This document shows positions 49,881 to 59,763 of a stretch of 64,000 bases of DNA, in pieces. The DNA is taken from the NCBI GenBank assembly GCA_023053685.1, contig JALIGW010000002.1, positions 48,720,278 to 48,784,277 of the forward strand. The letters are read 5' to 3'. Below the pieces are notes generated by a model that ran no database searches, was not told the DNA's origin, and saw only the letters and a list, made by a program, of their open reading frames with translations. The position numbers and the translations under genes were made by a program. Within the stretch, counting starts at the first letter, position 1. Every line of letters begins with the position of its first letter. Origin of the DNA: Diadophis punctatus similis (taxonomy: Eukaryota > Chordata > Lepidosauria > Squamata > Dipsadidae).

Positions 49881-51093
49881 CAGCGGTGATGGCGAACCTA
49901 TGGCACACATGCCAGAGGTGGCACACAGCGCCCTCTCTGTGGGTATGCATGCCATCGCCAGCTGCTGTTCTGGTTTCCGGTACGCGCATGCGTAAAGTGA
50001 CCAGATATTTTTTTAAGCGGGACGGGGGGGCGGGCCCGCCTGCCCCCCTGTCCCGCTTAAAAAATTTTTTTGCCCTCTGCGCATGCGCAGAACGCTGCGC
50101 ATGCGCAGAGGGCAAAACAGCAAATGTCGGCATCCAGGTGGGGCGGGGGGGGAGGAGGGAGGGCGCTTGGATGCCTGGAGCAGGTAAGCTGCCAGCTGCC
50201 TCCTTTCCCCGTCTCCCGCCTCCCGTTCGTTGCTTGCCAGCCCGGCCAAAGGGGAGGCGGGAGGCGAGGAAAGGCCTTCCGAAGGGGAAAGGAGGCAGCC
50301 GGCAGCTTACCTGCTCCAGGCATCCAAGCGCCCTCCCTCCTCCCCCCCGCCCCACCTGGATGCCGACAGGGCTGGCAAGCAACGAACGGGAGGCGGGAGA
50401 CGGGGAAAGGAGGCAGCCGGCAGCTTACCTGCTCCAAGCATCCAAGCGCCGCGGTCTCCCGGTTGCCCGCCCGGCCCCAGGGCAACGGCGGCAGCGAGGC
50501 GACGGGGGGAAGAAAGGGGAGGGGGACGAGGAAGGGCTGTTTGCGCCGCTCGTAAGCTCAAAGCGGCGACGGCTCCTCATCCCTCACCCCTCCCAACAGC
50601 AGCGGCGCCTCCGAGGGCGGGGCTAGGGATGGGGCGGGGGAAGGAGAGGAGGAGCAGCCTCCCTTCCCCCTCCCCCCAGCTTCCAGCTGCCGCCGGAGGA
50701 GTCAACAACGCGGGACGCCCACCCGCCGCCAACGCTGCCCACGGCCGGCCCGAGCTGAGAGGCCTGCTGCCTTTCAGGCCGATTTTTTGAAAGAATGCCC
50801 TAGTCGTGCATTCTTTCAAAAAATCGGGACTTTTTAGAGGACGGGCGGGACGCAGGACAAATCATGAAAAAGCGGGTCTGTCCCGCCAAAATCGGGACGT
50901 CTGGTCACCTTACGCATGCGTGCCGGCCAGCTGGTCTTTGCGTGCGCCGGAGTGCCGGAAACCCGAAGACCAGGTGGCTGGCGCGCGCAAGCGCACCGGC
51001 CAGCTGGTCTTTGGGTTTGTGGCACTGTGGCACACGTGCACGTGCGCGCGTTCCGGTTTGGGCACTTGGTGCCGAAAAGGTTCGCCATCACTG
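49881..51093. mobile_element. hAT-type element (TGATGGCGAACC ends) interrupted by a second hAT
   Basis: Left TGATGGCGAACCTATGGCAC and right GGTTCGCCATCACTG are inverted copies. The target duplication is not clear (left ACATTCTA or TTCTACAG, right CTCTATAG). The element is split by the 920-bp insertion at 49,993-50,912. Confidence 0.75.
49993..50912. mobile_element. GC-rich hAT element (TAAGGTGACCAGACGTCCCG ends), nested, perfect 8-bp TSD
   Basis: Ends TAAAGTGACCAGA and, inverted, TAAGGTGACCAGACGTCCCG. It is flanked by identical CGCATGCG at 49985-49992 and 50913-50920. The interior is very GC-rich, with inverted and direct copies of a 100-bp block around CTGGAGCAGGTAAGCTGCC and two perfect NRF1-type sites. 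The long open frames here are a by-product of high GC; no transposase is recognisable. Confidence 0.92.
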
Positions 51094-51756
51094 CTCTATA
51101 GTATTACTAGCAATATTTTCTTCTTACAAAGCCTGTTCCGCCTCAGTTCTCTCTAGAATTTCTTTTTTTTCCCCGTTCTCTGTTAATGGTGTGGAATCAA
51201 ATGCAGGACTCAAAAGCCGATAATCAAGGGTCACTACAATATTTATTTATTTAACAGCATGCATTAGAAGAATTTCCTCCAGAAAACAATGGGAGCGACC
51301 CCTGCAGACAAAAGGATGCCCTCATATTTTTACATTTCAGGAAAGGAGGAGAAAACGATACAGTCATAAATATGCATAGGTAATAAATGATGTAAGCATA
51401 GATATTCATAATTAGTAAACCTCAAGTTATTTCTCCACCCTTTTACTGTTACTGTCTTCAAGAAAGAATAATTGTCTTAATAGAAACATAGTAGATACAT
51501 TGCCATAAAAAAATTCATAAAGCTTACTGAGAACTAAGCATTTTAATGTTACCTCAAGTGCTGCACATTCCTTCTATTCTATTTTGCTAACAGGCTGCTA
51601 TTCCTCTAAGAACTTGTTTCCCACACTGTGGCCACCAGGCACCTTTCCATGTTGTGTTGTGCTTTGCTTTGCTTCTATAGTTCTTTTCCTCTGGACCATT
51701 CACTCCCTTTGAAGGAAAAATATTTTTATCTGCGCGCTTTACTTTGTCTTATAATA

Positions 51757-52440
51757 ATAACAACGGAGTTGGAAGGGACCTTGGAGGTCTTCTAGGAAAC
51801 CCTACACCATTTCAGACAAATGGTTATCCAACATCATATTAAAAACATCCAGTGTTGGAGCATTCACAACTTCTGGAGGCAGGCTGTTCCATGGATTAAT
51901 TGTTCTAACTGTCAGGAAATTTCTCCTTAGTTCTAAGTTACTTCTCTCCTTGTTTAGTTTCCACCCATTGGTTCTTGTTCTATCCTCAGGTGCTTTGGAG
52001 AATAGTTTGACTCCCTCTTCTTTGTGGCAACCCCTGAGATATTGGAACACTGCTATCATGTCTCCCCTAGTCCTTCTTTTCATTAAACTGGACATACCCA
52101 GTTCCTGCAACCGTTCTTCATATGTTTTAGCCTCCAGTCCCCTAATCATCTTTGTTGCTCTTCTCTGCACTTTCTAGAGTCTTGACATCCTTTTTACATC
52201 GTGGCGACCAAAACTGGATGCAGTATTCCAAGTGTGGCCTTACCAAGGCATTATAAAGTGGTATTAACACTTCGCGTGATCTTGATTCTATCCCTCTGTT
52301 AATGCACCTAGAACTGTGTTGGCTTTTTTGGCAGCTGCTGCACACTGCTGGCTCATATTTAAATGGTTGTCCACTAGGACTCCAAGATCCCTCTCACAGT
52401 TACTACTGTCTTTTTCCATACCTGTTTCAAAGTTACAGCT
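51757..52440 (-). mobile_element. CR1 LINE 3' fragment
   Basis: The - strand reads LIPLYNALVRPHLEYCIQFW, then QRRATKMIRGLEAKTYEERL, MIAVFQYLRG, RTRTNGWKLNKERSNLELRR, NPWNSLPPEVVNAPTLDVF: the thumb and C-terminus of CR1 ORF2 with a few frame breaks. The tail AGAGTTGGAAGGGACC-type sequence is at 51,760. Its 5' end abuts the LINE at 52,478. Confidence 0.92.
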
Positions 52441-52477
52441 TTATTGGCAACTCTGCCATACTGATGGAAGAAACTAT

Positions 52478-52783
52478 TCAAACTATTCACTAAGGCTGCA
52501 TTACTATTACTATTAGTTTTTCTCATCATTCCTATCACCCATCTCCTCCCACTTATGACTGTATGACTGTACTTGTTGCTTGTATCCTTACGATTTATAT
52601 TAATATTGATTGTTTCCTGATTGCTTATTTGTACCCTATGATAATCATTAAGTGTTGTACCTCATGATTCTTGACAAATGTATCTTTTCTTTTATGTACA
52701 CTGAGAGCATATGCACCAAAGACAAATTCCTTGTGTGTCCAATCACACTTGGCCAATAAAGAATTCTATTCTATTCTATTCTG
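52478..52783 (+). mobile_element. CR1/L3-like LINE 3' end (copy C) with short ATTCT tail
   Basis: The + orientation counterpart of copies A and B, starting CAAACTATTCACTAAGGCTG and ending GGCCAATAAAGAATTCTATT with only about four ATTCT units. It has a possible AATAAA just before the tail. It interrupts the end of a CR1 fragment. Confidence 0.75.
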
Positions 52784-52882
52784 ATGCTGAGGAGAAGGCT
52801 CAAATAGGAGGGGAAGAAGGCAGCACAGATACCTACAATTTTTCTAAGCAGTTGTACTACCTGCAAAGACCATATCATAGAG

Positions 52883-53015
52883 CAGGGGTGTCAAACTTGC
52901 GGCGTTACATTGTCGTCAAGTGACTTATCATGACTTTTCCCCTTCGCTAAACCAGGGGGAGGGGTGGCCAGTGCATGACGCATCCTGCCTGTGGGCCGCA
53001 AGTTTCACACCCCTG
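52883..53015. mobile_element. hAT MITE with perfect 8-bp TSD (CAGGGGTGTCAAACTTGCGG)
   Basis: Ends CAGGGGTGTCAAACTTGCGG and, inverted, CAGGGGTGTGAAACTTGCGG. Flanked by identical TCATAGAG at 52875-52882 and 53016-53023. 133 bp, no coding capacity. Confidence 0.95.
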
Positions 53016-53161
53016 TCATAGAGATTCATAATCAAGTTGTGTGTCATGATGACCAGCTGTGACATCTCTTGGAATGGGCAGTTGGTGACTTAGTCTTAAC
53101 TCTGCAAACACATCCCCAACAATCCACAATTTGGACATCCACATTCATGCTGAATGAGTAA

Positions 53162-54070
53162 ACTCAAGCGACATATCGAAGTCTTGAGGGGAAATCTAAT
53201 CTCATTGACAACAAGCTGAATCCTCATTCCCTGATTGCTTTTCAATTGAACAGGAGTATGTCTGGATTAACCTTAGTTTGTATGCCCTTATCTGGTGTAA
53301 TACCAATATTATACATAGTTCTTGAATATGAGCACCTTTCTTGGATTTATGTGAAAAAAGAGAACATAACGAATCTCCAGATAACCTCTTTTGAGGAGTA
53401 CCCTAAGCCAACCTCCATAACACTGAGTAGAAGTCTTTCGCCCTCGCCTATAGAAATTGCCATTCACAGGAATAATGAAACATCAGTATCTTTAAGTCCC
53501 ATTGGAGCTGTGGTCATGGAGATGACCATTGCTGATGATTTCAAAAGCCATGGAAAGGTGCAGCTGAGTAATATGGAACCAGACTTCCTATTTAAGTTCC
53601 AGCATGAACATCGACAAAATAGGTACTGTTTTATAACTAGGCCTGAAACTGTAGCAGTCAATATTGATAGTTGTCTAATTCAGAAAATCCTGGAACTGAA
53701 GGATAAAAAAATGGTAAAGGAGTCCCTGTGGATTTTACTCTGCCAATTGTTGCCAAGTACAGGGGGCAGTGCTCATCTCCATTTCAAGGCCATTGAGCCA
53801 GCACGGTCCGAAGGTATTGAATGGTCATGTGGCCAGCATGACATCGTGGAGTGCTGTTACCTTCCCAACAAAGTGGTACCTATTTATCTACTTGCATTTG
53901 TATGCTTTCGAGCTGCTAGATTGGCAGAAGCTGGGGTGAAGACAGGAGTTCACCCCGTCACGTGGAACTCCGGTCTCAAATCTGGACTGCCAGCTTTCCA
54001 GCCGATAAGCTCAGCATCTTACCCATTAAGCCACCACGCCACCCCTTCTGGAATTGAAACCCCCCCATAA
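53162..54070 (+). pseudogene. Unrecognised 300-codon open frame ending inside a SINE
   Basis: One frame stays open from just after TAA at 53159-53161 to TAA at 54,068-54,070; the first ATG is at 53258. The first 200 codons are in AT-rich non-repeat sequence and encode a mixed-composition peptide with a hydrophobic stretch near the start (LVCMPLSGVIPILYIVL). The last 100 codons come from the antisense of a SINE. In the same frame upstream, coding-like sequence continues back to about 53,028 with two stops. I do not recognise the protein. It may be a decayed gene or retro-copy, or chance. Confidence 0.3.
53757..54041 (-). mobile_element. tRNA-derived SINE, Sauria type, within a long open frame
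   Basis: Carries the typical body (AAAGTGGTACCTATTTATCTA on the + strand, GGCAGAAGCTGGGG, CAGCCGATAAGCTCAGC) and a tRNA-derived head near 54,041. The ACCTTTACC end is missing at the left side. It supplies the 3' third of the open frame at 53.2-54.1 kb. Confidence 0.75.
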
Positions 54071-54199
54071 AAGTCCAGCATTTTTCAAATAACTGAATAT
54101 TGGAGATTGGCTGGAAATAATCCACTGCAGAGAGATTTAGATAGAATTCATGAGTTCTCTTTCCAGTATTATGAATGTTAAGGAACATTCACTATTGCC

Positions 54200-54557
54200 C
54201 AGTGGCGGGTTGCCGTCTTACCAGTGCCAGTGTGCTGCATGTGCATCTCCAAGTTTTGGGGGGGTGCCCCCTCGCTACGCGCGCGCGCCCCCTCGCATGA
54301 TTTTGCTTCTGCGCATGTGCGGAAGCAAAATCGCGCCGAAATCTCGTGAGGGGACACGCGCGCGTGTGAGATTTCAGCACGATTCTGCTTCCACGCATGC
54401 GCAGAGGCAAAATCTCACCAAAATCTCACACGCGTGTCCCCTCGCAAGATTTTGGTGAGATTTTGCTTCCGCGCATGCGCAGAAGCAAAACCGGCCAAAA
54501 ATTAACGAAAAAAAATGGCGACACGTGCGATGGAGCTCCGGCAGGAACCCACCTCTG
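54200..54557. mobile_element. hAT MITE, CAGNGGNGGGTTCC family, copy 3
   Basis: Ends CAGTGGCGGGTTGCCG and, inverted, CAGAGGTGGGTTCC. Flanks CTATTGCC (54192-54199) and CTACTGCC (54558-54565) match at 7 of 8. The interior is the same ATTTTGCTTC inverted array as copy 2. Confidence 0.9.
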
Positions 54558-54921
54558 CTACTGCCTTTACAACTAAGCCAGTTCTCCCTCTTCCTTCTGG
54601 CTATTTTTATAATTAAGGAACTGCAAGAATCAAGCACACTTTTAACAAGTTTTATCTCTCAGTGGATGCTGTTTATAGGCAATTCAACTGACAAGGTATT
54701 CATTGTAACGAGAAAATAGTCTAAAATTAAAACAACTGGACCTATATCAATTATCATTAGCACTGAAAAAAGTCAATGCAATGTAACCTAAATTGATTAT
54801 AACAAGCAATTGAAAGGTCAATGTTTTCTCATGGGTAAGCATGTAATGCAGGATTTAATCGGAGAACTCCCATGATGCACACTCAGGTTTCTGTAATGCA
54901 CAAATACAGAAGGCTGAAAGA

Positions 54922-55053
54922 AACAATGTAATCTACAAAATCAACTGTGACCATTGCAACCAATTTTATGTGGGACAAACATCAAGTCAATTAAAAACTA
55001 GGATCCACGAACACCAGCTGGCAATAAAACACCACAACCCACCCCTGTCGTGA
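54922..55053 (+). mobile_element. Penelope-like element fragment, GIY-YIG endonuclease domain
   Basis: 43 codons then TGA: NNVIYKINCDHCNQFYVGQT followed by SSQLKTRIHEHQLAIKHHN. The VIYKI...YVGQT spacing, the Cys-X2-Cys insert and the Arg and Glu of R-I-x-E-H fit the GIY-YIG endonuclease at the C-terminus of Penelope-like retroelements. The reverse transcriptase part is not present. Downstream sequence at 55,171-55,260 (GAAGATGTTACCTAGCCTGG) is probably the element's 3' end, split by a half MITE. Confidence 0.75.
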
Positions 55054-55106
55054 GTTCATCAAAGCTTGGCACTCCACAAGCAATTCCATCAACAGACACT
55101 TTGCTG

Positions 55107-55170
55107 GCTGAGGAATTCTGGGAGTTGAAGTCCACAAGTCTTAAAGTTGCCAAGGTTGGAGACCCCTGCC
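55107..55170. mobile_element. Half of the palindromic hAT MITE
   Basis: GGAATTCTGGGAGTTGAAGT, CCACAAGTCTTAAAGTTGCC and GGAGACCCCTG is the right arm of the element at 48,723. It sits within the Penelope-like sequence. Confidence 0.75.
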
Positions 55171-55437
55171 CTAAACTCTGCTGAAGATGTTACCTAGCCT
55201 GGTAACAAAATGTTCAGAAACCAACCCACAAGGTCGGAGAATGAATCTTCACCCTCACCCTACACCCTCACTACAGATATTCACCACTATTTCAATGCAC
55301 AAATACTGTTAAGGTGATAAGAAAATAAGAGTACGTTTGCAACCTGAAAGCAAGAAAGGGAAAGAGATCATGATCATGATAGCGATGATATTAATCTGGG
55401 CCTTTGTTTCTGATAGCTTTTCAAAAAGCTATAACTC

Positions 55438-55583
55438 TTTGCCTATCATACTCTCTCTCAGCCCAACCTACCTCAAAGGGTTGTTGTGGGAAAAACAGGA
55501 GAAAGGAATGTTAAATATGCTCATTGCCTTGAGTTATTTATTAAAAAAAATAAAGTTGGAATATAAATTAAATAAATAAATAC
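55438..55583 (+). mobile_element. 3' half of a tRNA-derived SINE with (AAAT)n tail
   Basis: Begins at CTCTCTCAGCCCAACCTACC, followed by GGGTTGTTGTGGGAAAA, CCTTGAGTTATTTATTAAAA and a tail AAATTAAATAAATAAATA. This is the 3' half of the family whose 5' half is seen at 24.8 kb. Confidence 0.6.
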
Positions 55584-56084
55584 CAATTTTCCACAACAAT
55601 TGTTGACAATTATAATATTCCCATCTGATTTTCACTTAACAGCACACCATGGCATTTCAATTTCAGTGGTTGAAAAAAAGCTACATGAATGTCTCGAAAT
55701 TATTTCCAAACTCCAATTATAATATATTTTCCATTCTCTTCCTTGGCCTGTGCTCACCTAAAGAACGTAAAATTCAGTCCAAGAATATATCAGGAAGATG
55801 GCAAAGAATTTCAGGAAGTCTCCTTGGGAGGCAATTAATTACTGGCCCTAGAATTTTAATAATATACTTGATGAAACAGCAAGAGAGTCTCAAAAGAGAC
55901 CATCAGCTCTGTATCACATGGGCTTCATTGACAATATGTAGGCGCAGAACCAGTTCATAGTATTTATGGGGGGGTGTATGGGGTGCTCAGGGAGGGGTAG
56001 CACCTCTGGTGTTAGGGGCATGTTGTGTCCTTTTACGGCAGTTCATTTTAGGGCAGCTTTTAGGACAGATCGTTCACCTTTGGT

Positions 56085-56575
56085 CCCCACCTGTCACTCA
56101 GCTCTCACCTGTGGCTCCTAGCAGCTGTAGCATGTGCAGCAGCCACACCCTGGGCAACAGCTTCGACAGGCTGGCTAAACCAGGTTGAGAGTAGCTGTTG
56201 GGTCATTGACCTTCGGTGAGATAGGGACTTGTCTATCCCGAGCATGTGAAGACAGATTCCAGCGGACTGAGCGGATGAAATCAACTAGAATAGGACAATG
56301 GTCACGAAGGCGGTCTCTGCAAGTGATGTGGTATGCTAAGAGCACTGCAAGACATGAAAGATGCCCTGGTCAGCCACTGTGCCCAGCCCATCTCCAACTG
56401 TCTCGACTCTTGTCCTTCCCACTCTCTACTGGGGAGAGAGAGTGAGGCTGACTATGCGCACCTCTCCCTCACTAATCCAATTCACGTGCAAGTCTTGACA
56501 TCCCCCCTGATTTGATAGATGTCAAGGTCCTCTTTGAACACGATGGACGAACATCATCATCATCATTTATGGGGG
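56085..56575 (+). repeat. Interspersed repeat ending in (ATC)n, possibly an RTE-type LINE 3' end
   Basis: A GC-richer block with CACTCTCTACTGGGGAGAGA, CCCCTGATTTGATAGATGTC and the end CACGATGGACGAACATCATC followed by CATCATCAT. The short (ATC)n tail is typical of RTE/BovB-like LINEs, which are common in squamates, but I see no reverse transcriptase frame. Assignment is tentative. Confidence 0.4.
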
Positions 56576-57000
56576 GAAACACTTTATAAATGTTGACAGG
56601 ACAGACCATCCTGACTAGCAATTCTTAAAGAAAAAAAAGATTACGGAATTGGTTGAGGTCAAAGAATTTTTGTTCCATTTAGATCCACTTGGTCTACCAT
56701 AGCAGCATTATTAGGAACAGGAATGTAGCTGGAATATCTTTCAAGCCAAACTGGAGCCTTGATAAATTATAACATATGATGCCCTTCATAAAAATCAGAT
56801 ATAATTCTTAAAGCAATAAAGACGGCTATAAAATAAAGATTTGATACATCGTTTGTAACATAGAGAAAGTCATAGAAAGGTCATCTAGCAGCCAGAGCTT
56901 TACTCCTATATAAGCCCTGCATACTCAAGAAGGATGTCAAGTAACTTAACGGCTGTGAAGGGCAGTGATACCAAAATCAAACCAAAAACTACTTTATAAC

Positions 57001-57110
57001 GCGCACGCACGCACACACACACACACAGAGACAGAGAGAGAGAGAGAGAGACAGACAGACACAGAGACACAGAGACACAGAGATAGAGACAGACAGACAG
57101 ACAGACAGAG
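57001..57110. repeat. (CA)n-(GA)n-(GACA)n simple repeat
   Basis: A compound low-complexity run: GCACGCACACAC, then GAGAGAGA, then CACAGAGACACAGAGA and GACAGACAGACA. Confidence 0.95.
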
Positions 57111-57210
57111 TCTAAAAATTAGCAGTAGTTCTCAGTCATCTCTTTGCATTTGTGCATTTGGGTTATTTAAAACAGAATTCAAGGCTGAGGTGGTTGATTG
57201 CTATAAGCTA

Positions 57211-57848
57211 CCGTATTTTTCGGAGTATAAGACGCACCGGAGTATAAGACGCACCTTAATTTTTGGGGAGGAAAATAAGAAAAAAAATTCTGCCTACCAT
57301 CATCCATCTGGCTAGTGTCCTTAGCAAACAGCCTGGAACAGGTATATTAGCCTTGCAAAGCTTGGTTTGAAAGGCTGCTTTTTCAGCCTTGCAAAGCTCA
57401 GTTTGAGAGGTTGTTTTAGCCTTGCAAAGGTCCATTTCAGAGGCTGCTTTTTCAGCCTTGCAAAGTTTGGTTTGAGAGGTTGTTTTAGCCTTGCAAAGGT
57501 CCATTTCAGAGGCTGCTTTTTCAGCCTTGCAAAGCTCGGTTTGAGAGGTTGTTTTAGCCTTGCAAAGGTCCATTTCAGAGGCTGCTTTTTCAGCCTTGCA
57601 AAGTTCGGTTTGAGAGGTTGTTTTCAGGCTTGGAAAGCTCGGCTTGAGAGGTTGTTTTAGCCTTGCAAAGGTCCATTTTAAAGGCTGCTTTTTCAGCCTT
57701 GCAAAGCTTGGTTTGAGAGGTTGTTTTCAGCCTTGCAAAGCTCCGTTTCAGAGTCTGGGCGGGGCTACATTCGGTGTATAAGACGCACCCAGATTTCCAC
57801 CCTCTTTTATGGGGAAAAAAGGTGCATCTTATATTCCGAAAAATACGG
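57211..57848. mobile_element. TA-flanked element, CCGTATTTTTCGGAGTATAA family, copy 2
   Basis: The left end CCGTATTTTTCGGAGTATAA and the inverted right end CCGTATTTTTCGGAATATAA, with TA at 57209-57210 and 57849-57850. Subterminal GACGCACC motifs are inverted as in the 41.7-kb copy. The core is the 69-bp tandem array. Confidence 0.88.
57345..57755. repeat. 69-bp tandem array inside the TA-flanked element
   Basis: Units start GGCTGCTTTTTCAGCCTTGC at 57373, 57442, 57511 and 57580 (period 69), then at 57683 after an extra half unit. Each unit is itself two related halves of about 34-35 bp around GCCTTGCAAAG. Because 69 is a multiple of 3, both strands stay open; on the - strand it reads as a 23-residue repeat (DLCKAKTTSQTELCKAEKAA). 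Confidence 0.95.
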
Positions 57849-57901
57849 TATATAGTAACATCTAATAGATTTTGAATTGTCTTGAAAAACTAACCAAGGT
57901 A

Positions 57902-58297
57902 CAAGTGGTCTTTGACTTACAACAATTCATTTAGTGACCATTCAAAGTTACAGCGGCATTGAAAAAAGTGACTTACGACCATTTTTCACTCTTACAACTG
58001 TTGCAGTATCCCCATGATCATGTAATCAAAATTTGGATGCTTGGCAACTGGTTCATATTTATGACAGTTACAGTGTTCCATGATCACATGATCACATTTT
58101 GCGAACTTCTGACAAGCAAAATCAATGGGGAAGCCAGATTCACTTAACAACCCCGTTACTAACTTAACAACTGCAGTGATTCACTTAACAACCGTGGCAA
58201 GAAAGGTCATAAAATGGGGCAAAATTCACTTAACAAAGGTTTCACTTAGGAACGGAAATTTTGGGCTCAATTGTGGTCATAAGTTGAGGGCTACCTG
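57902..58297. mobile_element. TA-flanked MITE, third member of the CAGGTAGTCC family
   Basis: 396 bp, left end CAAGTGGTCTTTGACTTACA, right end CATAAGTTGAGGGCTACCTG, TA at both flanks. The interior has the same run of CACTTAACAAC repeats, inverted relative to 21,100. It sits about 50 bp beyond another TA-flanked element. Confidence 0.8.
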
Positions 58298-58419
58298 TAT
58301 TCAGGTGGGAATCCCCCATAAAGTTCCAGAATTGTAGGCCTAGAAGTCAAAAGCCTCCCCAGAATTAGGCAAATTTACCTTTCATGGTTGGGCAAGTTAC
58401 AGAATCATATTTGATTTGA

Positions 58420-58453
58420 AAACAAAACAAAACAAAACAAAACAAAACAAAAC
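58420..58453. repeat. (AAAAC)n simple repeat
   Basis: Seven AAAAC units in tandem, following the TA-flanked MITE by about 120 bp. Confidence 0.95.
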
Positions 58454-58600
58454 TACGTTTACCAGCTGTGGACTGGGTTTTCCTGTCTGACCCATCATTT
58501 TATCTGTGGGTGCATATGTGGCAATGTGGTTTCCATCCTGGAGGAATCTTCATGTGGGTTACATGTAGGCACTGTCAGTAACACCATGTCTGCTCATGTG

Positions 58601-59355
58601 TAAAGTGACCAGATTTTTTTTTTAAAGCGGGACGGGGGGGGCGAGCCCGCCTGGGTGCCGCCATTTGTTTTGCCCTCTGCGCATGCGCAGAACGCTGCGC
58701 ATGCGCAGAGGGCAAAACACAGCAAATGTTGGCGTCCAGGTGGGGGGGGAGGCGGGAGGCCTTTCCTCGCCTCCCGCCTCCCCTTCGGGAGCTGCCCTGG
58801 GGCCGGGCTGGCAAGCAACGAACGGGAGGCGGGAGACGGGGAAAGGAGGCAGCCGGCAGCTTACCTGTCACGAGCTCCAGACATCCAAGCGCCGCGGTCT
58901 CCCGGTCGCCCGCCCGGCCCCAGGGCAACGGCGGCAGCGAGGCGACGGGGGGAAGGAAGGGGAGGGGGATGAGGAAGGGCTGTTTGCGCCGCCAGAGGGG
59001 CCGCTCGTGAGCTCAAACCGGTGACGGCAGCGGCAACGGCTCCTCGTCCCTCACCCCTCCACCCGCATCCCAACAGCAGCGGCGCCTCCGAGGGCGGGGC
59101 TAGGAATGGGGCGGGGGGAGGAGAGGAGGAGCAGCCCCCCTGCCCCCTCTCCCCAGCAGGCAGCCGCCTCACTGAAATTCCGCCCGACTTGCTTCCGGTA
59201 CCTCTCTTTTGCTTCCCCTTTTAAGGTGACCAGACGTCCCGCTGTTTCGGCATTCTTTTCAAAAAAGCGGGACTTTTTGAAAAGAATGCAGGACGCGGGG
59301 CACACGCTTGAAAAGCGTGTCTGTCCCGCCAAAAGCGGGACGTCTGGTCACCTTA
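58601..59355. mobile_element. GC-rich hAT element, second copy, perfect 8-bp TSD
   Basis: Same ends as 49,993-50,912 and identical CTCATGTG flanks at 58593-58600 and 59356-59363. An internal TAAGGTGACCAGACGTCCCG at 59,223 shows a second end inside, so this copy is composite or carries an internal duplication. It shares long, nearly identical stretches with the 50-kb copy. Confidence 0.92.
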
Positions 59356-59395
59356 CTCATGTGTCATGATTTTTCAGGAAATATTATGGCTATAT

Positions 59396-59755
59396 CAGAG
59401 GTGGGTTCCTCCCGGTTCGGACTGGTTCACCCAAACTGGTAGCGACCCGCTGGTGATGTCACGATAATGTCACCGAACCGGATCAGTCGGTGCCGGTCTG
59501 TGGGTGTCGCCATCTTTTTTTCAAATTTTTTTCAATTAAAAAAAATCCGATTTTTAAATTTTTTCTTCTGTGCATGCACAGAAGCCAGCACTGCGCATAC
59601 ATCACCATTTTGTTTTTTGCTTTTTTGGGAAATTTTTTCGGGGGTTTTGCACTGCGCAAGCGTGCGTATGCAAAGCACACACGCGGCCACGAGGCGCGAC
59701 CATGAGGCATGGGAGGAAGCGAACCGGCAGCGAGGTAAGTTGGAACCCACCCCTG
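59396..59755. mobile_element. hAT MITE, CAGNGGNGGGTTCC family, copy 4
   Basis: Ends CAGAGGTGGGTTCC and, inverted, CAGGGGTGGGTTCC. Flanks GGCTATAT (59388-59395) and GTCTATAT (59756-59763) match at 7 of 8. The interior differs from copies 2 and 3, with runs of A/T around TTTTTTCTTCTGTGCATGCA, so the family shares ends more than bodies. Confidence 0.9.
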
Positions 59756-59763
59756 GTCTATAT

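Noticed and set aside
49822..50790. Several overlapping Pro/Arg/Gly-rich open frames of 140-246 codons
   Set aside because: They lie inside a GC-rich transposon, occur on both strands at once and reflect scarcity of stop codons, not protein.
51222..51745. Possible minus-strand LTR (ATTTATTTATTT and CAGACAAAAGG-like motifs)
   Set aside because: No paired ends, target duplication or primer binding site; composition alone is not enough.
57001..57110. CRISPR-like short repeats
   Set aside because: Simple CA/GA/GACA microsatellite without unique spacers; the genome is eukaryotic.
57256..57660. Repeat protein with a 23-residue period (DLCKAKTTSQTELC)
   Set aside because: Explained by a 69-bp tandem array inside a nonautonomous element; no promoter or homologue seen, so not called as a gene.
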